Below, piece after piece: positions 31,043-39,897 of a stretch of DNA of 64,000 nt. The translations under genes were made by a program, and so were the position numbers. This DNA comes from Fimbriimonadaceae bacterium (GTDB lineage Bacteria > Armatimonadota > Fimbriimonadia > Fimbriimonadales > Fimbriimonadaceae). The DNA is taken from the NCBI GenBank assembly GCA_022843485.1, contig JALHNM010000002.1, positions 344,238 to 408,237 on the forward strand. Direction: 5' to 3'. The first letter of the stretch is position 1. Every line of letters starts with the position of its first letter. Below the pieces are notes generated by a model. That model saw nothing but the letters and a program-made list of their open reading frames with translations, had not been told where the DNA came from and made no database searches.

Positions 31043-33361
31043 ATGAACGCCCTCCTCGCCCTCCTCGCCCTCTGGCCGACGCCCCAATGGTCGGTCAACC
31101 CTCGCCATACGCTCGTCTGGGAGGGCGAGCCTTACCTTCCGGTGGGCCTGCGGGTGGAGGGGTCGGTCGATGCGGTGAGGTTGGCGGCGGAGGCGGGCGT
31201 TAGCGACCTGGTGGTGGAGCTACCCGCGGACGGGACCGGCTGGAAGTCGGTCGTGCAAGAACTCGAAGAGCGGGGGATGCGGTACGCCGTGGCGCTCACG
31301 TCGGCCGCACCGACCGCCCCCGCCGTCGTCGTGGAACCGGACGGCTATCGGCTGCCGGGGATCGAGCGGAAGACCTCGGTCCGGCTCCGGCTCGAGGGGG
31401 CGAGCGAAGCCCTCCTCGTCCTCGCCAAAGCGAGCGACGGGTCCGTGCGCTGGAGCCGACGGGTCGTGGTCACGGACGGGGTCGTCGAGAGCGAGATCGA
31501 CCCGCTCGTCCAAGTCTCGCACGTGCTCCTCGTCTACCCAGTGGTGGCGGATCTCCGGGCGCCTGACTTCGGCCAGGCGTACGACGCCCACCGGGACACG
31601 CTGCTCGAAGCCCTCGAGTCGACGCCGCTCGGGCCTGGGGCACGGGCGATCCTCGACGTCGGAGGGGCGGGCGCGACTCAGCCGGGCCCTGAGACGACCG
31701 CCGTGCCGACCTCGACGGTGTTCCGGCTAGAGATGGCGGACTTCCTCGAGCGCAAGTACGCGACCCTCCCAACCGCCCTCAAGGCGTGGGGGGTCTCGAC
31801 GAACGACGTGTCGAACTTCGCCCAGCTCGCCCGCACGGTCCCGCTCTGGTCGCAGGCTCGCGGCGTGGCCCAGCTTTGGGACCCCGTCGGCGACCGGCTC
31901 TACCCGGTCGAGACCCGGTCCTCGGTGGCTTGGAGCGACATCCGGGCCTGCCTCCGCGACTTGGCGACTCGTCGGACCGCGCGCCTCGCCGAGGCGGTCA
32001 AAGCAAAGACGGGGTTACCCCTCGTGCGGACCTGGTCCTCCTGGGCGAGCGGCTTCCCGGCCTCGACGGACGGCCTCGGGTTCCGACCGACTGGGCCTGG
32101 CCTCCCGGACGCGGTCGAAGCAGGCGCAGGGCCAATGAGCGAGGCCCTGCGCCGGGCCGAGCCGGGGTTCGTTTGGGCCCTCGACGTGCCCGTATCGACC
32201 CTCACCCCCGAGACGGCGGTGGCCGAGCTCGAAGGGATGGGCGTACGGGGCTGGTTCTTCCGGGCCGCGAACCGCGAGGAGGCGGCGGCCGTCGGGAGGC
32301 TCGTGGCCACACGGAAGGGTGACGTGAGCGCGGCCGAATGGACGGTGAAGGCGCTCTTCTTCCCTGACGCCGCCCGGGACCCGGCGGTGCCCGCCCGGCT
32401 TCGAGGCGGCACCTGGTGGCTCCCCACGCCTTACCCTGGGGAGCGGCTCGACCTCGGCCCTGGGTTCGAGGGGTACCGGATCGAAGCCCCAGAAGGCACG
32501 TCGATCGCAGTCTGGGCGACCGAACCCGCCCCGCGGACGCGGTTCCTGACACCGGAGGCGTCGAAGGTCCAGGCGACTGACCTCGACGGTCAGCCCATCG
32601 AAGTCCGGCGGCGCCGGGACGCTTTCGAGCTCGACCTGACCCAGGAGCCTGTCGTGTTGCGGGGCGTGGGCGAGCAGATCGTGCCCGAGCGCTCGCTCGC
32701 CGAGACCGCCGGGATGCTCACCGCCCTCTTCGACACGATGGAAAACCGGGTCGACCCTACGGGCCAGGAGAAGTTCGCCTTCCTCGATACGTTGCAGGCG
32801 AGCAAGTCCCGGCCCGCGGAAGCGTTCAAGGCGATGCGGGCACAGTTGACGAAGGTCGTGCCGCGGGTCGCCCCATACGTCTGGCTCTCGGCGGCCCGTC
32901 CCCGGGCGACGAACCTAGGGGCGCCGGTGCGGATCCCGGGGTCGGCCTTCGAGCAGTCGCTCGTCCTCAACACCCGGCTCGACCCAGCGGCGGGCGTGTT
33001 CTACGCCGAGTACCAAGGGAACGTGCGGAACGAGGGGGAGTACGAGGTCTGGGTCTCGGGGCGGATCCCGGACGCCGCCCGGGAAGGGTGGCGGGTGCGG
33101 ATCGGGGCAAAGACGTTCACGCCGGAGCCGCCGGTCAGCGTCTACGGGCCGGGGTTCGCGTGGTCCCGGTTCGGCACGCTGAACCTTCCTCGGGGGCTCA
33201 TCGACCTGCGGCTCGAGTTGAGCGGCCAGAGGGGGGTGGAGGCGGTGTTCGACGTGGTTGCGCTGATGCCGGTCGGGTTCCGCCCGTCGGGTCCGCGAGT
33301 CCCAACCGAGTTCCTCAGATCCTTGCCCCCTCCTAAGCGGACGGGGGACGGAAGGGGTTAG
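31043..33361 (+). CDS. Exported large protein, glycoside-hydrolase-like
   Basis: 772 residues with a very short hydrophobic N-terminus (MNALLALLALWPTPQWS). It then has a region with the style of a TIM-barrel glycosidase (PYLPVGLRVEGSVDAVRLAA, KYATLPTALKAWGVSTNDVS, LPLVRTWSSWASGFPAS). The C-terminal 150 residues are beta-rich, carbohydrate-binding-like (GVFYAEYQGNVRNEGEYEVW, LPRGLIDLRLELSGQRG). The catalytic pair cannot be placed. It follows the debranching enzyme by 39 nt on the same strand, so a polysaccharide role is plausible. Confidence 0.55.
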   Translation: MNALLALLALWPTPQWSVNPRHTLVWEGEPYLPVGLRVEGSVDAVRLAAEAGVSDLVVELPADGTGWKSVVQELEERGMRYAVALTSAAPTAPAVVVEPDGYRLPGIERKTSVRLRLEGASEALLVLAKASDGSVRWSRRVVVTDGVVESEIDPLVQVSHVLLVYPVVADLRAPDFGQAYDAHRDTLLEALESTPLGPGARAILDVGGAGATQPGPETTAVPTSTVFRLEMADFLERKYATLPTALKAWGVSTNDVSNFAQLARTVPLWSQARGVAQLWDPVGDRLYPVETRSSVAWSDIRACLRDLATRRTARLAEAVKAKTGLPLVRTWSSWASGFPASTDGLGFRPTGPGLPDAVEAGAGPMSEALRRAEPGFVWALDVPVSTLTPETAVAELEGMGVRGWFFRAANREEAAAVGRLVATRKGDVSAAEWTVKALFFPDAARDPAVPARLRGGTWWLPTPYPGERLDLGPGFEGYRIEAPEGTSIAVWATEPAPRTRFLTPEASKVQATDLDGQPIEVRRRRDAFELDLTQEPVVLRGVGEQIVPERSLAETAGMLTALFDTMENRVDPTGQEKFAFLDTLQASKSRPAEAFKAMRAQLTKVVPRVAPYVWLSAARPRATNLGAPVRIPGSAFEQSLVLNTRLDPAAGVFYAEYQGNVRNEGEYEVWVSGRIPDAAREGWRVRIGAKTFTPEPPVSVYGPGFAWSRFGTLNLPRGLIDLRLELSGQRGVEAVFDVVALMPVGFRPSGPRVPTEFLRSLPPPKRTGDGRG

Positions 33362-34067
33362 GCCGGTCGGCCATCGCGGTGACCCAGGCGTCCTGCTTGG
33401 CCCGCCAGTGGACCTCGTCCAGAGAGGCGAGCCCGTAGTCGCAGGAATCCCGGCCAGTGCGGACGGCCCAGCCGGCGTCCCCGAAGCTGTAGTGCCAGAA
33501 CTCGTCCCGGCAGTTCGAGAACCCTGCGGCGAGCATCGATTCGACGAGGAGGGCCCGGTTGCGTGAGGCTTCTTCGGTGAGGCCGAACACGTAGGTCGGG
33601 GCGCCGAAGAGGCGGTCGTACGGGGAGACGAGGTCGAGTGGCTCGCCGTCCGGCCCGATGAGCACGACGTCAAGGGCGGCTCCGGTGCAGTGGCCAGGCG
33701 GGGCCTTCTGGTCGAACGGGGCGACGAAGCGGCAGAGCACCCGGCGGCGAGCGGCGGGGCTGAGCTCCGGCCGGGCCGCGACCAAGTTGGCCTCCATCCA
33801 CCGGTAGATCGCTTGCTGGCGTTCGAGCGGCCGCCACGCGTCGGTCACTCCGAGCCGGACCCCCGGCGGCAGGCCCTGCGCGGCGACCTCGGCCATCGCC
33901 GCGACCCGGGCGCGACAGAAGGGGATCGTGGCCTCGCGGACGATCACGACGGTCGGGGCCGCCTCACGGAGATCGACGAGGGGCTCGCCGGTCTCGACTT
34001 CCCTCACCCGGTTCAGGGCCCGGATCGGCTCGGGACGACCCTTCGAGCGATCCCACTTGGCGGTCAT
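33333..34067 (-). CDS. D-alanyl-D-alanine dipeptidase (VanX/DdpX, peptidase M15D)
   Basis: 244 residues. The zinc-site motifs are PPGHCTGAALDVVL (His and Asp ligands of 'SxHxxGxAxD') and DEFWHYSFGD (catalytic Glu and third His ligand). The substrate-binding region is GVTDAWRPLERQQAIYRWM. It cleaves D-Ala-D-Ala during wall recycling. The ATG overlaps the upstream SLBB-gene stop by 4 nt. Its 3' end overlaps the converging gene by 29 nt. Confidence 0.85.
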   Translation of the reverse strand: MTAKWDRSKGRPEPIRALNRVREVETGEPLVDLREAAPTVVIVREATIPFCRARVAAMAEVAAQGLPPGVRLGVTDAWRPLERQQAIYRWMEANLVAARPELSPAARRRVLCRFVAPFDQKAPPGHCTGAALDVVLIGPDGEPLDLVSPYDRLFGAPTYVFGLTEEASRNRALLVESMLAAGFSNCRDEFWHYSFGDAGWAVRTGRDSCDYGLASLDEVHWRAKQDAWVTAMADRPNPFRPPSA

Positions 34068-35284
34068 CGGCCGAGGAACGCCCAGAGCGCGGCGACCCCG
34101 ACGGCCGTAGTCGCTGAAACGGCTCGACGCCCGCCGCGGCCAGGGACTTCGATCCGGTCGCCGGGCTGAAGGGGGACGTCGCCGGCGAACCCTCGCTCGA
34201 TGTCCTCGAAATCGACGACCAACGGGCGCTTTTCGGCCCCTTCCCGGAAGACTCGGACACGGCGGAGGCTAGCCCCGGGGCCCGGCCCACCGGCGGCCCG
34301 GACGGCGTCGGCCAGGCGCATGCCCGGTGTAAAGAGGAAGTAGCCCTCGCTCCGAACCGCCCCAAAGACCTGGACGTACCCGCGACCCTCCCGAACCCCG
34401 ACGACCACGCGGTCGTCCGGCTCGAGGGCGGCATCCACGCCGTCTTGGGCGAGATCGAGGGATTGGCGCTGGCTCCCCCTTTCGACGAACGTTTGGCTTA
34501 GGAGACCGAAGCTGGAGACACCGCCGGACAGGTCGATCGCCCGGCGGACGGTGAGGCCCGGTGTGAAGACCACGGGTCCGGGGCGGACCACTCCCCCCAT
34601 GACCATCACGACCCGGAGCGGCTCGGGCTCGGCGGGCCCCTGGAAAGGGGGGCTCTGGGCCTCTGGCTGCGTCCGGGCGCGGTCGGGAACGCTCCCGGGC
34701 AAGGGCGTCAGAGTGAAGCGGGGGGCTCCGGTCGGGCCGAAGAAGACGCGGTCGCCCGGGTTGAGTTCGGGGTTGCCGGCGGGGCCGGGGTCGGTGAAGT
34801 CGACCGTGCGTTCGGCGCCGTCGGTGCCTACGAGCCTGACTCGGCGGAGGTCGGAGCCAGCGAGGGGCCGGGCGTCCCGGACGACGTCGCTCAGACGCAT
34901 CCCGGGGCGGTGCGGGAGGGTCGACGCCACCTCGACCGCTCCTTCGACCCGGACTCCAGTCTCGGTCGCGGGGGTGGGTGCTGGTCCGGCGTCAGACTCC
35001 AGCAGCGCGACCGTGACGGTCGCCGTAGGCGCCACGCCGTTCGCGGTAACAAGGCCCGCGATGCGGTCGGCGGCCTGGTCAGTGGTAAGCCCTTCGACGG
35101 CGACGGCGCCAAGGTACTCAAGGAGGATCGTGCCGAACCGGGAGACCGAGGTAGCTTTGGTGAGGGCAGGGGCCTCGGCGCAAGTGACCTTGAGGCGGTC
35201 GCCCGGACGGATCGCCCGGTCACCCGCCCAGGCGAAAGCGGCCGCGAACAGCGCTATGAGAACTAGGGTGAGTCGAACGGCCAT
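34064..35284 (-). CDS. Polysaccharide-export SLBB protein (Wza/Poly_export type)
   Basis: 406 residues with a signal peptide (MAVRLTLVLIALFAAAFAWA). A Poly_export domain (IRPGDRLKVTCAEAPALTKA, TILLEYLGAVAVEGLTTDQA) is followed by three SLBB repeats (VRVEGAVEVASTLPHRPGMR, VVMGGVVRPGPVVFTPGLTV, YVQVFGAVRSEGYFLFTPGM). The C-terminal hydrophobic segment AVSATTAVGVAALWAFL may anchor it. No lipobox. Proteins of this type form the outer-membrane exit of capsule or exopolysaccharide systems; no chain-length kinase or synthase is adjacent. Confidence 0.85.
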   Translation of the reverse strand: MAVRLTLVLIALFAAAFAWAGDRAIRPGDRLKVTCAEAPALTKATSVSRFGTILLEYLGAVAVEGLTTDQAADRIAGLVTANGVAPTATVTVALLESDAGPAPTPATETGVRVEGAVEVASTLPHRPGMRLSDVVRDARPLAGSDLRRVRLVGTDGAERTVDFTDPGPAGNPELNPGDRVFFGPTGAPRFTLTPLPGSVPDRARTQPEAQSPPFQGPAEPEPLRVVMVMGGVVRPGPVVFTPGLTVRRAIDLSGGVSSFGLLSQTFVERGSQRQSLDLAQDGVDAALEPDDRVVVGVREGRGYVQVFGAVRSEGYFLFTPGMRLADAVRAAGGPGPGASLRRVRVFREGAEKRPLVVDFEDIERGFAGDVPLQPGDRIEVPGRGGRRAVSATTAVGVAALWAFLGR

Positions 35285-35341
35285 GGCGTCACTAGGAAAG
35301 ACGTCCAGGGAACTCCTTTCGCCGCGGGATGGGAGGAAGGG

Positions 35342-35417
35342 TGGTGCCACCGGCCGGACTTGAACCGGCGACCCTAGCATTTTCAGTGCTATGCTCTACC
35401 AACTGAGCTACAGTGGC
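35342..35417 (-). tRNA. tRNA-Phe (GAA)
   Basis: GCCACTG pairs with CGGTGGC, then A and an encoded CCA. The anticodon arm is TAGCA-CTGAAAA-TGCTA with GAA. It is 5 nt from tRNA-Asp on the same strand. Confidence 0.93.
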
Positions 35418-35422
35418 ACATA

Positions 35423-35499
35423 TGGCGAGGATGACGGGGCTCGAACCCGCGACCTTCGGCGTGACAGGCCGACGCTCTAACCGACTGAGCTACACCCTC
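35423..35499 (-). tRNA. tRNA-Asp (GUC)
   Basis: GAGGGTG pairs with CATCCTC, then discriminator G and an encoded CCA. The anticodon loop is CTGTCAC with GUC. First of a tRNA-Asp/tRNA-Phe pair downstream of the PYP locus. Confidence 0.92.
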
Positions 35500-35541
35500 G
35501 CGTTGGGACACGTATGATACTCGGAGTGGGGCGTCCTGTCG

Positions 35542-38436
35542 CTAGGTCGCCGGGCCCTGCCACCCCTCAAGCCCCAACTGCCCGGCCATCGCCGTGACGT
35601 ACCCGAGCTCAAGCAGCCCCTGACCCAAGAGGCGGACGTCGCAGGCGAGGGGCCTGTCCTCCGTCAGTGCAGGCACGGAGCAGAGGAGCGGCCACAGAGC
35701 CGTTCCGCCGAGACACCGAGGCTCCCGACCGACAAGGTGGAAGGCCTGGCGCAGGGCGAACGCGAGGCTCCCCAGTAGCCAGGTGAACCGTTCGGTCTGG
35801 CGAAGGGCGGCTTGGGCCGCGTGGGTGCCCATCGGCACGACGTCCTGGTTCGAGCCGTTCGTGGGGATGCTCTGGACCGAGGCGGGCACACACTCGCGGC
35901 GCATTTCGGCGAGGACGGCGGTCGCCGCCAACTGGATCCCAGCGAGGCCGCTGTCCAAACCGGGCCGGGGACTGAGCAGGGGGGGGAGGCCGTCGGTCCT
36001 GGCGGGGTCGCAGAGGAGGGCGAGTTGGCGCTCGGCGAGGTTGGCGGACTGGACGACGGCGGTCGAGAGGGAGTCCATCGCGAAGGCGGTCTCCTGACCG
36101 AAGAAGTTGCCGCCGTGGACGACTTCCTCGGCCTCGACGTCGAATAGGGGGTTGTCGGACACGCCGTTGAGTTCGTCGGTCACGACCGACCAGGCGTGGC
36201 GAAGCGTGCGGAGGGCGGCACCGAGGAGTTGGGGGGTGCAGCGGAGGGAGTACGGCTCCTGCAGGGGGCGGTCGGCGTTGAGCACCCTCCCCTCGGCGGC
36301 TTGGCCGATCAGTGCCGCGACGGTCTCGTGGGCGGGGTGGCCGCTCGACCGGTGAAGGACAGGGCGTAGCGGCTGGCCATGGGCGCCGAGCAGATCGTAG
36401 AGCAGGCCGGTGAGCGCGGCCGTTGCGGCGAGTTGCCGGCTGTACGCCTCGAGGGCCAGGGCGGCCGTGGCCCCCATGAGGGCCGTGCCGTTCACCAGGG
36501 CGAGGGAGTCGCGGCCTTGGAGCACTAACGGCGACACCCCGCGGGCTTCGAGGGCCTGGCGGGCATGGACGTTACGGTCGCCGTCCCAGACATAACCGTC
36601 CCCGGTCAGGGCGGCCACGGCGTGGGCCATGGGGATGAGATCCCCGCTTGCGCCGACCGATCCGTAGGTCGGCACAACGGGCACGACCCCGGCCGATAGG
36701 AGCCGGGCCAGGCTCTCCGCGCAGTCCTCTGACACACCGGAAAGCCCCTGCGAGAGGGTGTGCAGCCGGAGTAGGAGCATCCCCCGGACCACTAAGGGGG
36801 CAAGCGGAGGACCTTGACCTGCCTGCAAGTGGGCGACCAAGCCTCGGCCCTGGTCCTCCGGCGAGCACCGAGCGCCGAACCCGACGAGCGGCCCAAACCC
36901 CGTGGTCCAGCCGTAGACCGCTTCCCCACTGGCAGCGCGGGCAACGGCGAACTCGTGCCCTCGGCGCAGGAGTCGCCGGGTCGCCGTGGGCAGACTCGCC
37001 GCTCGGTCAGGGTCACGCGCCCAGGCCGCCAGCAACGAGGGGGTGAGCCGAGTTGCCGGGCCCACCTCGAGGGGTCCCTTCTCTGCCGCCCACTCCCGCA
37101 CCTTTCGGCGGCACCACTTGCCGTTCGTGCGGAACTCACGGGCAGCGACCGTCGGGCTGACGGTGACCGGGTCCTCGAAGGGCAGTTCGGAGGGGAGGTC
37201 GAGGTCAAAGGCGCGGTCTGTGACCACGATCGGCCGAACCCGGCCCCCGTTCCCTTCGACGAGGAGGACCGCACGGCCCGGGCTCGAGAGGGACTGCTCC
37301 AGCCCCTCGGGGAAGAAGAGGCGACCGTTCGGGAGCTTCCAGGTGGAGTCGCGTCGACCGAGGTAGGTGTACGAGCCGTCGAGCTCCTGTCGGGCGAGGT
37401 CGCCGGTCGCGTGCCAGCCGTCAGTGGCCGAGGCCACTGCGTCAGGAGAGAGGTTTGGACCCCGCACCAGGAGTTCGCCTTCGCCCGACAGCCGCACCTC
37501 GCAGCCCACCGGACGACCCAGCCCGCCGGGGCGGAAGACGCCGGGTTCGCCCAGGGTCACTCCAGGGGAGCACTCGGTCTGGCCGTAGCCGACTCGGAGC
37601 CGGGGGGCGTCTCGGGTGAGCGCTGCGGCGAGTTCGGGCCCGATGGCCGAGCCGCCTACGATCCCCCCTTCGAGCCGACCGAACCACTCCCCCCCGCGGT
37701 CGGTGGCAAGGGCAGCCTCGGCCACGGCGGGGACGGTGAACACGTGGGGGTGCGGCAGGGTTCTCCCAAGGTCGATCCAGCGCCTGAGGTCGAACCGGTC
37801 GGGGCACGGGAGGTGGATCTCGAGGCCCGCCTCCAGTGAGCAGAGCAGCTCGAGCACCCCTCCGAACGCGTGCCCCCAGCTCAGGTAGCTACAGACCGAG
37901 CCCTGGGGGCGGAGGGCGAGGAGGGGGGCGTGGGACTCGACCTGACCGAGCACGTTCGCGGTGGTGAGGCCGACGAGCTTCTCATGGCCGGTGGTGCCGC
38001 TCGTCGCGAACACGACGGCCAATGAGGGGTCGGGGGGCCTGAGGGGGGCGAGGAGTTCCGGAGGACGGGCCTCGTACAGGTCATCCATCGGAACCCCGTG
38101 CGGACCGCCGACGATCAGCCGGGGCTCGTAGGCGGCGGGGTCGAGGGCTCGGTTGGGAGCGCACGGACAGAACGTGGCACCGAGCCTTGCGCACGCAGCG
38201 AGGACGGCGATGAAGTCGACCCCGTTTGCCAGTTGAGCGACGACGCGATCCCCGGGGGCTACCCCTGCCCGGTCGAGGATCTCCGAGACGGCCCGGCCGC
38301 TCGTGAGGATCGAGGCCCCTGGACAGGCTCGGGAGGGCCCGGTCTCGCCGTACTCGTACACGACCGGGTAGGAGCCACCGGCGAGCCACTCCTTGAGTCG
38401 GTCGTAGAGGGGGCTGAGGAGGGCGGTCCGATCCAT
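35542..38436 (-). CDS. Fused p-coumarate:CoA ligase-like and tyrosine ammonia-lyase-like protein
   Basis: 964 residues. Residues 1-450 form an ANL adenylating domain: TSGTTG at 145-150, YGQTE at 284-288, TGDL at 344-347, C-terminal catalytic Lys440. Residues 455-964 form an aromatic amino-acid ammonia-lyase: Y508 in YGWTTGFGPL, the MIO triad Ala596-Ser597-Gly598 in GSVGASGDL, GVSDNPLFD, GNFFGQ and GSNQDVVPMG. The His536-Leu537 pair in LVAHLQAG matches the tyrosine-selecting His-Leu of TAL (Phe-Leu in PAL). Together: tyrosine to p-coumarate to activated thioester, the precursor of the PYP chromophore. The PYP gene lies 62 nt upstream. TAL and ligase are normally separate proteins. Confidence 0.9.
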   Translation of the reverse strand: MDRTALLSPLYDRLKEWLAGGSYPVVYEYGETGPSRACPGASILTSGRAVSEILDRAGVAPGDRVVAQLANGVDFIAVLAACARLGATFCPCAPNRALDPAAYEPRLIVGGPHGVPMDDLYEARPPELLAPLRPPDPSLAVVFATSGTTGHEKLVGLTTANVLGQVESHAPLLALRPQGSVCSYLSWGHAFGGVLELLCSLEAGLEIHLPCPDRFDLRRWIDLGRTLPHPHVFTVPAVAEAALATDRGGEWFGRLEGGIVGGSAIGPELAAALTRDAPRLRVGYGQTECSPGVTLGEPGVFRPGGLGRPVGCEVRLSGEGELLVRGPNLSPDAVASATDGWHATGDLARQELDGSYTYLGRRDSTWKLPNGRLFFPEGLEQSLSSPGRAVLLVEGNGGRVRPIVVTDRAFDLDLPSELPFEDPVTVSPTVAAREFRTNGKWCRRKVREWAAEKGPLEVGPATRLTPSLLAAWARDPDRAASLPTATRRLLRRGHEFAVARAASGEAVYGWTTGFGPLVGFGARCSPEDQGRGLVAHLQAGQGPPLAPLVVRGMLLLRLHTLSQGLSGVSEDCAESLARLLSAGVVPVVPTYGSVGASGDLIPMAHAVAALTGDGYVWDGDRNVHARQALEARGVSPLVLQGRDSLALVNGTALMGATAALALEAYSRQLAATAALTGLLYDLLGAHGQPLRPVLHRSSGHPAHETVAALIGQAAEGRVLNADRPLQEPYSLRCTPQLLGAALRTLRHAWSVVTDELNGVSDNPLFDVEAEEVVHGGNFFGQETAFAMDSLSTAVVQSANLAERQLALLCDPARTDGLPPLLSPRPGLDSGLAGIQLAATAVLAEMRRECVPASVQSIPTNGSNQDVVPMGTHAAQAALRQTERFTWLLGSLAFALRQAFHLVGREPRCLGGTALWPLLCSVPALTEDRPLACDVRLLGQGLLELGYVTAMAGQLGLEGWQGPAT

Positions 38437-38498
38437 CGGGCATTGGCGGGGTCGGTTCGCTGAGGCGCGGGTGCGCGCCGGGCCCACCCCGTTGGCGC

Positions 38499-38870
38499 TT
38501 AGGCGGCTCTCTTAACGAAGACCCAGTTCGTGTTGTCGGTCGGGTTGCGGAAGAGGTGGACGTTGACGTTCGTCGGCCTCATCTTGTACGTGAAGGTATA
38601 GACGAACTGCTCGTCGAGCCGGCCGTTCGCGACGCCCTCCTTGAACTTGCCGAAGAAGAGCCGGTTGTTGGAGCAGGGGGCCACCTGGGTGAAGAAGTTG
38701 CGCCCCTCGGCGTCGCTCGGGGCGACCCCGGCCAACTCGGACTCGTAGCGGTTGTACAAGATGACAGTGCCCTCGTCGTCGACCTTGACGACGCCGTACT
38801 CTTCCCTATCGACGGCCTCGCGGTCGACGTTGCTGAGGTTGTTCAGAAGTTTCGGGGAAACGAAGCTCAT
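38499..38870 (-). CDS. pyp: Photoactive yellow protein
   Basis: 123 residues, PAS fold. The stretch NFFTQVAPCSNNRLFFGKFK, then EGVANGRLDEQFVYTFTYKM, and the end WVFVKRAA follow Halorhodospira PYP closely. The chromophore cysteine is Cys66 (Cys69 in PYP), and Tyr39 and Glu43 stand for Tyr42 and Glu46, which hydrogen-bond the phenolate. Met97 matches Met100. Thr50 and Arg52 are replaced by Ala and Val, which should shift colour and photocycle. This is a blue-light sensor whose p-coumaryl thioester chromophore the adjacent fused enzyme could supply. Shine-Dalgarno TAAGGA lies just before the ATG. Confidence 0.95.
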   Translation of the reverse strand: MSFVSPKLLNNLSNVDREAVDREEYGVVKVDDEGTVILYNRYESELAGVAPSDAEGRNFFTQVAPCSNNRLFFGKFKEGVANGRLDEQFVYTFTYKMRPTNVNVHLFRNPTDNTNWVFVKRAA

Positions 38871-38896
38871 GGGGTTCCTTAGTTTTGGGGTCGGGC

Positions 38897-39331
38897 TCAG
38901 GCGGCGTCGGAGCAGAGCCGCTCGAGGCGTTCGATCTTGGCCTTGATCTCGGCGACGACCTCTTCGATCTCAAGCCCAGGCCACTGTTCGGCGATCTGTC
39001 GTTTCTCGTCGTAGAGCTCGATGAGTTGGGCCTCGAGCGAGCTGGCCTGGTCGGTCGGGTCGGGGGGAGTGACCCGAGAGGTCTTGGCCCCCTGGCGGGC
39101 GAGCTCGATGACCTCGTCGATCGTGAGGCCGGGGAACGCTGCGGCGAGGCGGGCCCGGTCGCTCTCGAGGGCGTCGAACCGCTCCTGGATCAGGCGGTTG
39201 AGTTCGTCGTCGACGCTCCGGACGAGCGTCACGATCTCCTGGGCGCTCTTCCCGGGGAAGTTGGCGTCGAGGAGTTCCTTGTCCCGGTAGAGCTCGGCCA
39301 GTTGACGCTCCATGTTCTCGATGTCGCCCAT
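38897..39331 (-). CDS. Three-repeat helical (coiled-coil) protein, first gene of the PYP operon
   Basis: 144 residues, acidic, wholly helical by eye. One motif occurs three times: LAELYRDKELLDANFPGKSA-QEIVTLV, FDALESDRARLAAAFPGLTI-DEVIELA, and LIELYDEKRQIAEQWPGLEI-EEVVAEI. It reads 'L..LY..K..L...FPG....E(I/V)(V/I)', with a coiled-coil linker between units. Not a family I recognise. It sits 26 nt upstream of pyp in the same direction, so a role as PYP partner or output module is a reasonable guess, not shown by the sequence. Confidence 0.75.
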   Translation of the reverse strand: MGDIENMERQLAELYRDKELLDANFPGKSAQEIVTLVRSVDDELNRLIQERFDALESDRARLAAAFPGLTIDEVIELARQGAKTSRVTPPDPTDQASSLEAQLIELYDEKRQIAEQWPGLEIEEVVAEIKAKIERLERLCSDAA

Positions 39332-39522
39332 GTTGTCTTCTCGTCTTGCGGGCGTGTCCCCGTCGGACTCGAACCCTCTGGAGAAAATGGTCGGTCGCGC
39401 CCCGGAAAAGTCGAGCCTCCCCTCGCCCCCAGTGGGCTCTTCCGGGCGAAAGTCGGGGCGTGGCGAGACTTTCGTTCCCGGTACCCTGTGGGTCTCACGG
39501 TCATCGGCCGATACGACCCGAT

Positions 39523-39891
39523 ATGGGCGGACAGGGACTCGACCTGCAGCCGACGCTCTTGGAACGGGCGCAGGCGGTCTTGGCGGCGTGTAAGGCGCTT
39601 CGGGCCGGTGCCGATGCCTCAGGCAACCTCTCTGGTCAGGGTGTCCCAACGAACCAGGAGACCGGGCTCGACGCGCCCGCCGCTCCGGTCAAGCCTCCCT
39701 TGCTCCGTCGCGTCGACGGGCCCGCTGCAAACCCGGGGCTGACTGTGCTCCAGGGCGAGACTCGGGCCGTTCCGATGAGCTCGGCGCGGGACGAGATCGA
39801 GCAGTTCGGCGGGGCGGCGGAATCCCCTAGCCGCCCCCGGTTCCTCGACCGTGTCTGGCGGCGGGACCCGGACGACGAGCGAGGGTGGTAA
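39523..39891 (+). CDS. Hypothetical protein
   Basis: 122 residues from ATG 39523 (MGGQGLDLQPTLLERAQAVL). A short N-terminal helix (AQAVLAACKALRAGADA) is followed by a Pro/Gly/charged, probably disordered stretch, ending FLDRVWRRDPDDERGW. It is divergent from the PYP operon and converges with pilT 6 nt away. No homology that I recognise; coding potential is moderate. Confidence 0.45.
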   Translation: MGGQGLDLQPTLLERAQAVLAACKALRAGADASGNLSGQGVPTNQETGLDAPAAPVKPPLLRRVDGPAANPGLTVLQGETRAVPMSSARDEIEQFGGAAESPSRPRFLDRVWRRDPDDERGW

Positions 39892-39897
39892 CCCCCG

